A DNA stretch of 64,000 nt from the NCBI GenBank assembly GCA_033032175.1, contig CM065311.1, forward strand, positions 365,190 through 429,189, written 5' to 3'. Within the stretch, counting starts at the first letter, position 1. Every line of letters starts with the position of its first letter. The stretch comes from Saturnia japonica. Taxonomy: Eukaryota > Arthropoda > Insecta > Lepidoptera > Saturniidae. Both the position numbers and the translations under genes were made by a program. The notes beneath the pieces are model-generated. The model was not told the origin of the DNA. It did not search any database and saw only the letters and a program-made list of their open reading frames with translations. Positions 48,379 to 59,840 of the stretch are shown here, piece after piece.

Positions 48379-49509
48379 AACTATAAATATTAACACAATA
48401 AACTCTAAATCAGGCTTTTTTTTTACACAAAAGCTTTGTAAATTGTACCCGTGCGAAGCTGGGGCATAAATTTTAATACTATTGTTGATTATAATGTAAT
48501 AATGCAAGAAAAAATGCATAGGTTGGTGAATCCGGTTGAATTTGTGTTTTTAGCTACAAATATGTTTGCTGATTCAATGCAGTACCTATTTTGACGCTCA
48601 TAAGCTTTATTTTTCGGACGTAATTTGAATTATTTTATTTTTAAATACCAATACTTATTACTAGATATTTTGGGAGTTAATCTCTGAAACTATTCCCTAT
48701 CATTGATAGAAAGATACATTCGGGCTAATTATACTTATAGGCTTTTTTATTGTTATTAGGTTTTATATTATAATTAATGCCTACGAAGTCGCAGTCGGTT
48801 GCTAGTTTTAATATATTATGAAAGTAATAGAATAATAATACATCACGAAAATGTTATTACAATACAAAGATATGAAAATTGAAAGAGGAAATTGTCACTA
48901 AATCCTTCCCTCTCTAAATCGTATCAAAGCTGTATCCCGGTCGGTGCCTTCCTCTGAATTGAATTTCTAAGAAAACAACCCCTGAGATGTCTCTATCGCG
49001 TATTGCTATTCTTGGAACGCGACCCCTGGCGAAAATACTTGAGATTGTACCTACGTCATGGTTATTTTTATATTACACTTTTGACTGTTACCGAACCTTC
49101 ATATATCGTGTTGCTCACGCTGAAGCCCATCATATTATTACCAGACAAAACAATTTCATGGTATTCTTGAAATAGTATTCTCTATCTTTGTCTATCGTTC
49201 AAGATATGACAGTGACAGTGGTATACTTTATAGCCGTTTCCGTATGTACGTCAAATCGAGCTCATAATCCAAGGCGTATTCGAAATCAGTAAATGGTTTA
49301 CTACACGCAGGCGATATCTTTGTTTTATTACCTAATATAACTTCGGTAGATGTTATTAGTAATCGTATTTTATGAACTTCTGATATTTATATCGGTTTCA
49401 TAAATAAATGACCTTATTCTCTTAGTAAAAATCCTACAGGACTTTGAAAAGACTTAGTAAGACCAATAAAAGTTTATTTTTTATAAATAGTGTTACGTTC
49501 TATAATAAG
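48379..49509. other. AT-rich, no gene seen
   Basis: No recognisable exon or repeat boundary. Confidence 0.4.
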
Positions 49510-49805
49510 ACAGCTAAACTCAAGGACCATTTCATGCAAGCTTTACTGTCAAAAGGTTATTGGATCAATACGTGAATAATAGGGATGACTGGAAATGTTC
49601 TTTATTTCAATTTTTAAAATGCCCTTTTGATACATCCCCTAAAATAATAAAATTATTAACTGTAAACATTGTTTACATAATACACAAATTCATTGGTAAA
49701 CCCTATAAATTATCTTGTGGGCTCTTCTGGATGACTGGGATGTTTTCTGAATCGGTAGTCATATTTAACCTTCATAAGGGCCTTCTTAGGCCTTCTTCAA
49801 TTTGA
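49510..49805 (+). mobile_element. Non-LTR retroelement C-terminal and 3' end relic
   Basis: One frame reads KTAKLKDHFMQALLSKGYW (about 49509-49565) and, after a frameshift, DQYVNNRDDWKC. This resembles the ...L...LL.K.YYS..EYLND...W tail of lepidopteran RT polyproteins. The 3' part CATAAGGGCCTTCTTAGGCC matches the element end at 35150-35190 (minus). It is dead. Confidence 0.45.
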
Positions 49806-50725
49806 TTTTGAATAGAAAGTAAGTATGGTCGAGTCTTGTAAAGACTAAATCTGGTGTTTTGTTTCTATTGAGAAAGAGGAACCTTTACCTTTAGGAACAC
49901 TAAAATAACACTAATAGAGTCGTTTGTTGCAACTTCTTTATTTCATTTATGAATAGAATATAAAACAATACATCTTTTCACAAAATCTCATAAAAATATC
50001 TCGAAAAAGTAAATAATATCGCAATAATAAAAAATCCAAATACAACCTAATATAATTATAATGTTTTCTTTGAAATATTGTCTAATAATAACACGCATAA
50101 CGTACAAAATGTATACATAAATACATGTTCCAGGACTCTAGGACATCATTACAAACGAACCGGCCGCGGCCGCGTAACTTCATATGCCTACTTATAGTTT
50201 ATGTGTGGTGTAACTTTTATTTACATTACTGTGGATCAGACCTAGACTGGAGTGTGAATAAATGCGTAATTAAAATTAAATCATTGAATGTGGTCTCTGT
50301 TTCGATGAGTAAGGAAATAACGCTTTTTTTAAATAATATAACTTAATAGATGGCCCGGCAGACGTTCTACCCTTCCTAATAATAATCAATTCAACCACAA
50401 CGCTACCTGGCCCGTTTCTTTCTGATAACTTTTCCAAGACCATGAAAAAAAAAGAATTAGGCGTATCCATCCTTTGAGTCGTGCTAAAATCCAATAGGAA
50501 AAAGGACGTTCAGTTCTTGCCAAAGAACAATTTTCCGGAACATTGACAGTATGACGCAGTAAGACTTTACTTTGACGCTCCTGTAAAGTTGGCTTTTGTC
50601 ACATATGTCTCTATTCCAGGAAAGGTGCGATATGTGGAATGTGGAAGTGGAAGAAGATTAAAGTAGATCACTTTGGTCATATTTGAGGTTAGTATAAATA
50701 GCTGTAGGTATAATGTATTGCTAAC
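49806..50725. other. Non-coding, no gene seen
   Basis: AT-rich apart from a GC-only spot at 50161-50174 (CGGCCGCGGCCGCG). No exon was recognised. Confidence 0.4.
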
Positions 50726-50790
50726 AAGTTCGGTGAAGCTGTAAAAGCCGCTGCGGCTTCAGGGACCCTAAGGCTAACAGTGTAGACAGA
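50726..50790 (+). repeat. Dispersed repeat family R, short copy G
   Basis: A ~65 bp core copy beginning AAGTTCGGTGAAGCTG, with palindrome AAAGCCGCTGCGGCTT, ending GCTAACAGTGTAGACAGA followed by TAAAAAAAA. Confidence 0.85.
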
Positions 50791-52899
50791 TAAAAAAAAG
50801 ATTTATTGCTAGTTCGTAAAAAAGTATCACGAAAAATGTTTTTTTTTTTTTTAATATCTCATAATATGAGTAGAAGTATATGACAAACAGCTTAATCCCG
50901 TCGTGTTGTTAGGTTTATCTGAATGTGAACTAACGAGCATATTCCACCGTCTATTGATATGAATGGAATAAATACCACAGCGCTTAACTACAGACTGACG
51001 GCACGGCCTTTTGATATTTTAAATAGAATTTTCGTTTGTTACAGCGGTGTGTTTATTACAGATCCGCCACGTTAAGTTTCTATTCTTATAGCGATAATGG
51101 CTCCAAGCTATAAATTACCTTTTGACACCGTTCCGAACGTTGTGATCTTGTATCCCACAATATTATCGATACATACCACGGTTTGGTTGCCGGTTATTTT
51201 CTATAGTTATCGGGCTAACTCCAGTTTCCCCTAGAAAATCCATTTTCTATAATTTTTTATTTGAATCCGTGATTCGATAATAATTGGATAAAAATGAAGA
51301 GTGAAATTTTAAGGACGCGTGCAGTTTAGGCACATTTCGTTAAATGAGAGCAGGGTTCGAAGCGATAATTATCCTGATATTTATCGTGATAAATATAGGT
51401 TGATACATATAATCGGCAATATTTAAGATGTAATTCTTCAAATTGTCGTCCACTCAGCAACTCAAACGTCCACAGTGGCTTTTACGTAGTAGACCAGGGC
51501 TGAAGCTTTCGGAAATGGCAAAAAGTGAAAAAAAAAATTGTAGGATAAAACTCATTGGAAAAGGAAGAGAATATCAAAAAAGGAAAGAAAAAATAATTTA
51601 TTGGCGATATTGGGTCGGAAAGGGGGGGGGGGGTGAGTTTTAAAGGGGAAAAAATCGTATGGAAAGAAGTGAAATGGCAAAGTCGTAGGTAATAAAAATA
51701 TATGCAACTTTTGTATTTACACTTTTTTCACATAATCTATATAAATTTATGTGAAAAATTCAAATAATCAAGTTATTTTCTTTTTTTTTCTCTTTTACAA
51801 AACAATTTTATTTTGACGAAATTTGATGAAAACAGCTTTTTATGTTCCAAACACACAGTAATTTTTTTTATTTAAAATTTTGTTTTTCACCTTGCTTTGA
51901 CTTATATCAAAGAGCACCTTAATTTTGAATCGAAAATTCTTATGTTTTTTTGAATTTTCTGAGAACATTTACCATAGTAATGTATATTTTTTTACACCAT
52001 CAGAAAATGGAGATTTCAACGAACTTTTGCTTAGCTTTTATCCTACCGACTTTTTTAAAAAAGCTGATATTTTGACGTAATGGTTTCAAAAATTATCGAC
52101 CCTGGTATCTTTGTAGTCTTAATTTATTTTTGTTTCAAAGTTATTATATATCAAAATTAAACACCAAAACTAAAAGATTACCCCGATTGTTAAATTTATA
52201 TAATTTATTTTTCTAAAATAAATTTTGATAGTAAGTCACATCCTAAACAAGGATTGCTAAGTTTATATCTGTTTGATAATTAAGACATAATTATCTTGAT
52301 AATTACATACCCTGCTTGAGAGAGAAAGAGAAAAAAGATATAACACAAATAGAGACAAATAGAAATCTATATTTTAAGAAATTTCACGTCTATTACATGT
52401 ACCTACGGTACAGCATGCGCAATTTTTTTTTTTTGTGTATGTGTTTTGTTTAATTAGGTTATTAATATTTGATCACAATCTCACCTGAAGCGTGAATGTG
52501 GCTGATGATGCGTAACACGCGAAACTTATAAATCGTAATAACTATCAATTCACTGCAACAAATCGTTAGATTTTCAATATAAAGTTGGTAGTTAGCTAGG
52601 CGATCATTACAAAATTTACCACTATGCAATTATCATCAAATCCTCCGTTATATAGAGCTAAAAATACGTTCATAATCGCCGCGCCGCAGCTGAAACTTTA
52701 TAGAACCTTGACCATAAAAAGGCCAGGCCTTGACATGAGCGCACGCACCTGTTTAGTTAGCGCCATCTGCCATCGACATTTGCACGCGATTCATACATCT
52801 TGCCAATCTGTGATCTTGCGTATTAATATATTTATTACTAAAATGATGTTACGTCGTTTAATAACAAATTTAAGTTTAAATATATAGCACGATAAATTT
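50791..52899. other. Non-coding, poly-G tract, no gene seen
   Basis: A run of 12 G lies at 51622-51633. AT-rich elsewhere. Small open frames have no resemblance to known proteins. Confidence 0.4.
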
Positions 52900-53010
52900 T
52901 AGCGCCTGCTATGATCGAGATCCTGGGTTCGAATTCCAGGTAGAGCAAAGTGTTATTGAGTTTTTCTTTGAAGTTCTCAATAGCAGCTCGGTGTTTGAAT
53001 GATTAAAAAC
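52900..53010 (+). repeat. tRNA-derived SINE, 5'-truncated copy
   Basis: It begins inside the tRNA-like head (GCGCCTGCTATGATCGAG), includes B-box-like GGTTCGAATTCC and the body GCAAAGTGTTATTGAG. The A box is missing. Confidence 0.6.
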
Positions 53011-56000
53011 AAACGTGTACTTTGTTTTTTCTTAACTTTCCAGAAAGTACTATATTTTTTGCATTTTTTAAAAATATACTATATTTCTTCCAAAACAAGA
53101 TGGCGACCCTACCTATACGTGTGTTTCGGCAGCTGCACTTGAGTGTTGACAGCTAGTTCCTCAAGGCTTAGTAGCGTGTTACCATCTTTGGTCACATTGT
53201 CACTTAACATCGGATTAGATTGTCATCAAATGCCTATACCTACAAAGTATAAAAAATAATGTGGTTTTCATAAGATTTTTTGAAGTCATTATAATCGGAG
53301 GCGCAGATATCAACTACCTACTCGTCTAGGTACTGAACTAGGACTGATATCTGTCCTGGTGTCTCTGAATTTGTACTAAATGGTCTAAAAAGCTTGGGGG
53401 TACATCCAGAAAGTTTTTTTAAAGTGTCTTTTGCGTCAATAGGAAATGGAAAATCCGATTGATTAATTGCCATACAAACAAGGTAAATTATTAAAAACGA
53501 AGCAAAAAATACGATTGCAACAATAACAATTGACTATAAAAATAGATTTTTATAATTTTGTTTTTTAGTTTATATTTACTTAGATCTATGTCACTACCAC
53601 AATTAAGAAGAATATAATGACAATTTAACTAAAAACATCTAACCATTTAGACTACTACAGAGCGTGCAAAAGAATATATAATACATACATTACGCTCGAA
53701 AAGCATAACTCTCCTTTTACCCGCAGTCGGGTAAGAAAACAAAAATTATATAACGTTTTTTTAAATTTGTTCATGAAATTCTGAAGAAGAAACTTGATTT
53801 CACCCAAATAAATGCACGGGGATTTTCAAGTTCTTTTCAGGCATCAAAAATTGCGGTAATAGTAGCCGTGAACTGAACTGAACATGTCGAACGTTTCGTG
53901 AGCTTGTAACAATCACAATCGTCTTTTTTACAACATTCATACAGATGTTTCATAATCAAAGAAGCGTGAACTCTTTCGATTTATCGCATGTATAAACAAA
54001 CATCTTTAAACTTACCCGTATCTATTTTCATTATAGTTCAGAAAATAGGTTTTTGATTTATATTACGCACGTTGTACGTAACGCGTAAGTATGAATGCTT
54101 TCTGAGAGTGCCAGTGGTGAACGATTGGGTTTTATTTAGATTGGATAACTTGATTCGACGGGTAAGGTTTTGGGTTTATACTGGCTTTCGGGGGAAAAAA
54201 TCAACGTGTTTTTAAAGATAGAATCACACTCGCGTTCTCGTTCAGACGGAGGGAATTTTTAAACTAAATGTATGTATTGCAATTTGTTTCAACATCAATA
54301 ATTTTGTTTTCAAGTTTATAAGCAAAACGTTTTCATTTAAAACTGCGTATGTAGCCTTGTTGGTCTAGAAATTAGAACTTAAGTTTGTTTAAAGTTTTAA
54401 ACTAACGGAAGGACGGACGCTAAGAAAAAAAATTCTTGCTGTGAAAATTACAATAAATATACAAACGTTTCTAAGATTCCCCTGGCTATCTACCACCAAC
54501 AAATTGCACGTATCTGTGTGTTCCGACAACCAATCTGTGAGCCAGTCTTCTTCTTACCTTTAGCGTGTCACCATTTTGGATTTTTGAACGACATTGTCGC
54601 TTAACATCATTTGTTATTATGGTAAGAACTTTTTAAATCGATAAAATAGTATGATGCACTTTTAAGGGGTCTTCTTGAGTAAATATATTGATTATGTTTA
54701 GCTTTCCTTAATTCTATATAAGTATAGTTAATTTATCTATCTTTTATCGTACTATAATATGTATATATTTATATAAAACTAATCATTAATATGTACAGCT
54801 TTATTTTGAATGTAAACTGGATTATCACAATTTTCTACGTGCCGCCTCTATGGAGTATCTACAAAGCAGAATGCAAAATAATCCGATATGAACATTATAA
54901 CATATTGTTATTAAAAGTGATACTCAAACTTCTGATAACGTTAATCGCGTTTTGATATCATAGCTAAAAGAGATCAGAAAGTTCACTGTATGGTGTTCAT
55001 TAGTATGAACGAAGAGCAAATTTAAGAATTTCGATGTAGTCTGTACATTTTGATTACTGTTTGGACATAGCAGCCTTTATTCAAGATGTAATTGGATAGC
55101 CGCCGCTCGCATGGTTTCGCTCGAAACGATTACATTATCATTAAATTTTATACTTACAAATAGAACTTGAAGTCAGACATTTATAACCGAATTGAACCTA
55201 TACAAGACAATTATTAACAAATAAGAAAACCAAATTCAATAATTTTGAAGAGTTTCATTGTGTATCATCTCAAATTTGAAGGTCAAATGTCAATGATATT
55301 AAAGTAGGACCACTATAGAGGTATCCCCTTTCCCACGAAAAAAAAATCATCTAAATCGGTTCGTAAAAGAAGAAGTTATGGCTGAACATCCATAAAAAAT
55401 ATACATTCGAATTGATAACCCGCGTCTTTTTTAAGCCGGTTAACAAATCACATAATGCATTTTTTACAATAATTAAGTACGTATAAAATATACCGTTCTA
55501 TTGCTATTATAGCGACAGGTAATCAAACACGTTGTTGTCTCGCGCTCATCCATAACACTGAAATAATAATAATATATATATATACCAACAAACTTGATTC
55601 GCAGTTTTTTGAATCGGCGCAAACGGTCGAAGTAAAGTCAGAAATATTGATTTTTAAGTCAAACTATTCGGTAGGTAAATCTGTGGTATACCTGCACAGA
55701 TAGACTTTTCCGTTAGACCGTAGCGTGAATAGCGAGCGATACATCAATTAATACTCCTGTCTCCCACGTATTTGTATGGAGTAAACTATCTGCTTTTATT
55801 TATCTATGATCCGCATCGCCCAGTTGTTGATGTGAGTAAATACACGTGTACCGGCTATATGATACTGAGTACAATGTAACGATTACATTGGCAGTTTGAA
55901 AGTGGGACATCCAAGTATAGCCGTTCGTGGCTCGTGGCCCTATAATATACCGGCTCGGGGCTTCGGGACACTGTTACGAAGCCGTGTTGTTATCTTTTCA

Positions 56001-56316
56001 TATTGTTTGATAGTAATTTAAATATAATTCGAGTGTTATTTAGATGTAAGGCATTATGTTATGTTATCTTATGAATTTTTGATTGCATAACGGATAGGCT
56101 ATTTTTCATAATTTTCTATAAAAAAGAATGTTTATTTATTGTGTGTATGAGTTGCTGAATTTCTGCGATTGTGCTAAAACTTTGGTGAGTTGTTGTGCGT
56201 ACACCCATTAAGGTTTCTGAATAAGTGCAACCACTTTACTATTGATTGAGCACGAGTCGTTTCATTTGGAAGATAACCGAAACGAAGACGTGGACAAAAG
56301 CAAGTATATTTATATA
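53011..56316. other. Non-coding with repeat relics
   Basis: 53095-53260 and 54485-54620 are family S pieces, 53590-53735 family Q and 55225-55435 family P. Short AT microsatellites occur at about 55570. A GC-richer patch lies at about 55910-55990. No gene was seen. Confidence 0.4.
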
Positions 56317-56591
56317 CTAGCTGTGCATCACGATATCACCCGTGTTAATTTTATACGACAAACATCGCCAACGCACCCGTGTAGGCAATTTTTTATACTT
56401 CGTGTAAAACTATCGAAATTTTGATGAGGAATAAATTAATTTTTCAAATTATAATATAGCCTATGTTACTCGCTGATATTGTAGCTTTATTTATATTAGT
56501 GAAAGAATTTTTAAAATCGGTCTAGTAGTTTTTGAGTTTATCCATTACAAACAAAAAATCGAATCTTTCCTCTTTATAATATTGGTATAGA
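56317..56591 (-). mobile_element. Helitron-like element (family H2), complete
   Basis: On the minus strand it runs from TC at 56591 (after A) to CTAG at 56320-56317 (before T), 275 bp. It contains TAGACCGATTTTAAAAATTC and, near the end, CGATGTTTGTCGTATAAAA. It is non-coding and presumably mobilised in trans by an autonomous Helitron. Confidence 0.5.
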
Positions 56592-58667
56592 TAAATGGTG
56601 CGCAATGATTAAATTAAAATAATAACATGTCTATTTTACTTCGTGCGCGTTAATTACAATATCAAAGTTATCTCGAGGATAACGTATCTTCCTATCGGTG
56701 AAATATTTTTTAGAATCCTTTTCGTGACTCCGGATACTCGTATATTTTACAAACATGCTTACAAATATTACTTACTTCTTTGTAATATTAATATAGATAA
56801 AAAAGAAGCAAAAAGTTTAAAGCAGTATATATATATATATATATTGTATTTGTTGAGTTTTAAGCGTGCAGTGCCCGAATAGTTTAATGTATGTTCGGGA
56901 CGATCATCGTACAGTGTAACATTTGTCCGTTTGTACTACGAATTGACGGCGTTCAATATTGTATAAAGTGAATATTGAAGACACATCAGACACAATAAAC
57001 TCCCCGTCAGTTGCTGTCAATCACTTCAATATTCTTAAGCAGATATATAAATTAAAGGGTTTAAACAATGACCTCTTGTCCCCTATTTACGTAAGTTGCT
57101 AAATATGGAGTTCTAAACATAATCTGAATTTGTCGTTTTGAAGCCGATATTTACCGATTTCTACTATAGCTTTGCCCTTGCGAAATATGTACATAATTAG
57201 AACCAGATCCTTTATGTTTGAACAGCTACAATTGTAAATGAGATAATCTATACAGTATTTCGGCACGATGTCTGCCCAAAGCGTAACTTTTGATGTAGTT
57301 CTATTCTTTGAAGTGACGTTATTTACTTGTGCTATTTGAAGTTGTATGGGCGACGGTATTGGTTTTTCTTTGATAATGTCTATTGTTGATTTTAGACACC
57401 ATGTTTCTTGTGGATCGCACAAAAGTTCTAGACATATCAATGGTATTTTTTCTCAAAATAATAACGCTTTTAATTCACATAATAATATGTGTACGTGTAA
57501 GGTTTTATCATATATTTTATTGTTATTCTAGTTGAGATAAGATTTTATAAGATACCTAATCTGTTGCTTTTCGAAAAATCACGAATTCTGTGTATGTATT
57601 ACTTTATGCTATATGTATATTGTTACACTTTTTCCACAGAGTCAAACTATTAATGAAAAAATTACAAATTCCTTTTGAACAAAAAAAACAGCCTACAATA
57701 TATAAGACATGTATTTTCCCGATAAACATTAAAAGCATATTCATATCAAAGATTTCGAAGGCACCAGTTAGGTAATATTATATAAATATGTATATGAAGG
57801 GGATATATTAGAAATAGTGTAACTTAATATATAAATAATCCTTTGAACCCATTTCAATTAAAATAACGGTTTGCATAAAGTTTAGATTGTTAAATAATTA
57901 GATTATAACATTACCTTGTTAGCTTTGATTAAACAACTAATATTATCAGAGAAGTAAATTGCGTAGGTATGAGTTCATACTAAACACGTACCTTAGTAAT
58001 AAAATATATATATTTTACTCTTTTAGGTACACATTAACTGACAACAAGTGAAAAGAGTACAATAACTTTTTGATTTTTATTTTATGATTACTTTTTGTCA
58101 CTTCACCACCAACTTCTTAACTATTTTAGTTACTTAAATGACTCTGCTCCCGTGGATGGCATATATGCCAATTTTTATGTACATTTAAGGAACATTGAGA
58201 GCCGAAAGTTTGAACTTCTTAACTATAAGATATAATATGTACAGTTATATAAAAATGTTTTTTTTTTGTTTGTACCCTATTCATTCATCCTTGAACCATT
58301 CGTTCGATTTTCCTGAACTCTGGTTTATATGCCCGTGAGTGAATGAGTGCAACCACCAACCACTTCGTTTCGATCGTTTCATTTCGTTTTCATTTTAAAC
58401 TAGTTTAAAAAAAAAATTAAAACAACAAAATGGCCAAACGGCATGCATATTATACAATTGAGCAACCTAGATTTATCTGTCCACGAGCTAAAACAAATAC
58501 CTACTGTACATAATATATTCAAGATAGCATTGTGCCGTACGTGCAGTAATTTGTCTTCACTGACGTCACTGATTACGCTTCTATACATACATCGTTCATT
58601 CAAAGTTAATTGGTTAACGTCACACTTTAAAATAACTGTTAAAACACTTTATAATAATTGAGTAAGG
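56592..58667. other. AT-rich, no gene seen
   Basis: An (AT)n microsatellite lies at about 56825-56844. Small open frames have no recognised domains. Confidence 0.4.
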
Positions 58668-58862
58668 TCTGGCGTCCACTAGGCGGATCGGGGCTGGAAG
58701 CAGTGCAACGCACAAATCCGCCTGCGTTTTGTATGAAACATCGTACACTAGCCGACGCGACAGGTCAGAGCGGGCCGTACCGTACCGCAGTGTACGATGT
58801 TTCAGCGGTAAATAATTTATCAAATCGAGATAAATTTTGTCGCCAGCACGCTGTAGTGGATT
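58668..58862. mobile_element. Possible foldback/MITE next to the BEL/Pao LTR
   Basis: Ends GTCCACTA and TAGTGGAT are near-inverted. Inside, a perfect 16 bp inverted repeat (58734-58749 and 58789-58804) surrounds a GC-rich 39 nt loop. No clear target duplication was found, so element status is tentative. Confidence 0.4.
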
Positions 58863-58884
58863 AGGTACCGAGAACGCTAATAAA

Positions 58885-59351
58885 TGTGGTTGCAAATTTT
58901 GTGGGAAATATTTCTATACTATATCCCAACAAAAATATTCTGTAAAAAACGTGTCAAGCCTCGATTAAGATTATTATTTGTCTATAAAAAGTTTTGGAAT
59001 CTCATAAACAGCCAATTACGAGTGTTTCGTACTCATATAAAACCTTATTATCAATACTCGATGGGACTGGCAAACGCAGCTGACAGCTGTCATGCTTTAT
59101 GTACTCGTCGAATATTGGAGCTCTTATCGCGAGGCACGCAACAAGAATCGCTGTGCAAAACCGAATCTGAATTCGTATGGTGACCTGAATCGTGTCGGTG
59201 GATATCATCGCAAGTGTTGGAGCAGTCCAAGGTACGTGAGAGCATTGTATTTGTTCCAGCGCTATCGAGTTTTTGAACATCGTTTTTTATCGTATCGAAA
59301 TTACCCAGTGTAGCTAAGCCACCGCTATTTCGGTTCGGTGCGGATGCTACA
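58885..59351 (+). repeat. Candidate 5' LTR of the BEL/Pao element
   Basis: From TGTGGTTGC (58885) to GCTACA (59351), 467 bp with TG...CA ends, 6 nt before the primer-binding site. A TATAAAA at 58983 could be the promoter. The 3' LTR lies outside the window, so the left boundary is only a guess from the TGT motif. Confidence 0.4.
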
Positions 59352-59357
59352 TCTTTT

Positions 59358-59377
59358 TGGTGCCGAAACCCGGGATT
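59358..59377 (+). other. Primer-binding site complementary to tRNA-Phe
   Basis: TGGTGCCGAAACCCGGGATT is complementary over 20 nt to the 3' end of animal tRNA-Phe including CCA (the tRNA ends AATCCCGGGTTTCGGCACCA). It lies between the candidate LTR and the gag-pol start and would prime minus-strand DNA synthesis. Confidence 0.75.
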
Positions 59378-59840
59378 TCCACCGATATTATTCTCAATCG
59401 TGGTATATGTTTGTGGTATTTCTGGTCATCGTCGTAGTTCTTACTTAATATTGCGAGTAATCATACCTAAATACCTATTCATATATATCTAAATCGTACA
59501 ATAGTTACCATCGAACAGATATTTCACATATATATCATTTGTGTGTCATCGGAAATTATTGTAAGATCTAATTAAGTAATCACTATATTTCATCGGTACT
59601 TAATTAATTTCATCGGCTTATAATAATTTCATCGACTAAATAGTATTATATATATAAATACATATATTTTATCATATATTGTGACCTTTCAAATTTTCAT
59701 ACATATTTTTGTCATTTGTTGCAAATCGAAATATAAATTCGAAAATTCATTTGTTTACGTTTTTAAAATTGAATTCTTTTTTCTTCACGTGTCAAATTAA
59801 TTTGAATTTCTTTTTTCAATTATCGAACCTAAAATAGTTC
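59378..59840 (+). other. Untranslated leader of the BEL/Pao element
   Basis: 463 bp between the primer-binding site and the gag-pol ATG. AT-rich, with repeated TTTCATCGGCTTA-like phrases (59588-59640). No coding; presumably contains packaging signals. Confidence 0.5.

Noticed and set aside
58884..59183. 99-codon plus-strand open frame upstream of the BEL/Pao ORF
   Set aside because: It lies within the candidate LTR and has no protein similarity.
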